Assembly (NCBI GenBank): GCA_964476705.1
Contig: CAYZBM010000086.1
Location: 1-7,466, forward strand
DNA length: 7,466 nucleotides
DNA from: CAYZBM01 sp964476705
Lineage (GTDB): Bacteria; Pseudomonadota; Alphaproteobacteria; Rickettsiales; UBA6187
Reading direction: 5' to 3'
Positions 6,709 through 7,466 of this stretch are shown here, in pieces. The notes below the pieces were generated by a model. It worked only from the letters and a program-made list of their open reading frames with translations, did not search any database and was not told where the DNA came from. Numbering within the stretch: the stretch's first letter is position 1; the number at the start of each line of letters is the position of its first letter. The position numbers and the translations under genes are program-made.

Positions 6709-6738
6709 AGTCTAGAGAAATCTGCAATTTTATGCCAA
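6709..6738 (-). promoter_or_regulatory. Possible promoter for the autotransporter gene
   Basis: On the minus strand TTGGCA (6733-6738, 5 of 6 to consensus) and TAGACT (6709-6714, 4 of 6) are separated by 18 bases, about 37 bases before the start codon. In AT-rich DNA such matches are common, so this is tentative. The 150-base spacer upstream makes a separate promoter for this gene plausible. Confidence 0.3.
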
Positions 6739-6823
6739 GTAATTTCTAAAAAATCTAATGTCTTACTTGTATAATTATTAGGTTAGTTACTTTTCTATCA
6801 TTAAGAAAATATAATAAGAATAA

Positions 6824-7393
6824 TTATTTATTAGCACTAATAGTAAATTCAACCTTAACTTCATCTTTAACGGTAGAACTATTTTTAAATTCACCATCAC
6901 CCACATTAAATTTATTACGACTAATAATAGTACCTCCAACTACAAGGGATTTATTATCCGATAATTGTTTAAAAGTAGCATCTAAAACTAAAGGTAATTT
7001 AGTACCTTTTAAATCTAACTCACCTTCTAATTGATAATGATTATCTTTGATTTTTTTAAATTTTTTTCCGGTAAAAGTAGCTTGTTTATATTGATCAGAA
7101 TTTAACCAAATTTCTTTGGCCAGGTTACTTGCTATATCTTCATTATCAGTTTTAATTTCACCAGTATCAATATTCATTTTAACAAAGCTTTTTGCTAAAT
7201 TATCTGCAGCAAAAATAATATCGCCGTTAAATTTAGTAAAATAACCGGATATTTCAACGTCATTTTCTACCGCAGTAAATTTAATATTACTATTTTTTAG
7301 ATCTATTTTCCAAGGATCTAAACTTGCCCCAAAGCTTGCTTGGCTCAAGAATAACAAACATAAAAAAATTATTTTGTTTATTTTACTTTGCAT
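6824..7393 (-). CDS. Secreted YceI-family protein
   Basis: YceI proteins are periplasmic lipocalin-like barrels that bind isoprenoid-type lipids; their physiological role is poorly settled. The 189-residue protein starts with a Sec signal peptide (residues 1-23, KINKIIFLCLLFLSQASFGA). The mature part follows the family pattern in order: DPWKIDLKNSNIKFTAV, then VEISGYFTKFNGDIIF, then VKMNIDTGEIKTDNEDIA, QATFTGKKFKKI, YQLEGELDLKGTKLPLVLDATF, and a closing ISRNKFNVGDGEF segment. Length is usual for the family and there is no disruption. No strong Shine-Dalgarno precedes the ATG at 7391-7393. The leader is unusual: a group II intron ends only 24 bases upstream, so the native promoter is either beyond the intron or replaced by it. 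Confidence 0.9.
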   Translation of the reverse strand: MQSKINKIIFLCLLFLSQASFGASLDPWKIDLKNSNIKFTAVENDVEISGYFTKFNGDIIFAADNLAKSFVKMNIDTGEIKTDNEDIASNLAKEIWLNSDQYKQATFTGKKFKKIKDNHYQLEGELDLKGTKLPLVLDATFKQLSDNKSLVVGGTIISRNKFNVGDGEFKNSSTVKDEVKVEFTISANK

Positions 7394-7417
7394 AAATCTT
7401 ATTTATTTAATTTTATA

Positions 7418-7466
7418 ATCGAGTAGGAGGAGAGCTCTCGCTCTCCGTCCTCTCACACCACCGTAC
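7418..7466 (-). mobile_element. Group II intron, 3' end (domain VI and part of domain V)
   Basis: On the minus strand the sequence starts with GTACGGTGGTG, resembling the 3' strand of domain V. Next is a clean domain VI: GAG (7452-7454) pairs with CTC (7421-7423), AGGA (7448-7451) with TCCT (7425-7428), and GGAGAGC (7440-7446) with GCTCTCC (7429-7435), capped by a GAGA tetraloop. The A at 7424 is bulged, 7 bases from the intron end, as expected for the lariat branch point. The intron ends in GAT at 7418. The rest of the ribozyme and any reverse transcriptase/maturase lie beyond the window. The orientation matches the yceI-like gene. Confidence 0.85.

Noticed and set aside
6791..6809. Terminator after the yceI-like gene
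   Set aside because: Only 6-bp AT-rich arms with a 7-base loop and no T run; this is expected by chance in such AT-rich DNA.

Overview
The window is AT-rich and looks like a chromosome segment of an intracellular alphaproteobacterium of the Rickettsiales (Rickettsia or a close relative such as Tisiphia or Megaira). This is inferred from base composition, a type V autotransporter with AT-rich low-complexity coding, small palindromic intergenic repeats, long spacers and a group II intron. No gene here proves the genus. All five protein genes and the single tRNA lie on the minus strand, so transcription runs from high to low coordinates.

Layout in transcription order. At 7418-7466 is the 3' end of a group II intron (domain VI and part of domain V); the rest lies outside the window. 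It ends 24 bases before the start of a secreted YceI-family protein (6824-7393). Next is a 973-residue autotransporter (3751-6672) with signal peptide, Ser/Asn/Gly/Thr-rich beta-helix passenger and C-terminal barrel. Then comes a complete Xre-RES toxin-antitoxin operon: antitoxin (3116-3508) and NAD-consuming RES toxin (2415-3116), coupled by a TAATG overlap and driven by a clear promoter with operator-like repeats. After that come a small polytopic membrane protein with an internal duplication reminiscent of PQ-loop/SWEET proteins (1618-2208), a tRNA-Ser(UGA) (1453-1542), and a coiled-coil protein with a KDT tandem repeat (53-1169). That repeat is broken by a 100-N assembly gap at 212-311. 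The gene ends at a strong hairpin terminator (12-44).

The most interesting non-coding observation is a 70-nt palindromic element present twice in opposite orientation, at 2299-2368 and 3621-3690, exactly bracketing the Xre-RES cassette. The copies differ at two stem positions, and in each case both arms changed so that the 11-bp stem stays perfect. This suggests a structured, dispersed element and possible boundaries for the toxin-antitoxin module. A second palindrome-rich patch (about 1385-1452) abuts the CCA end of the tRNA.

The genes do not form one pathway. YceI and the autotransporter are envelope or secreted proteins, the Xre-RES pair is a self-contained accessory module, and the KDT protein has no export signal and no recognised function. 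Nothing here is securely a new system; the paired covarying palindromes and the unresolved KDT array are the best leads.
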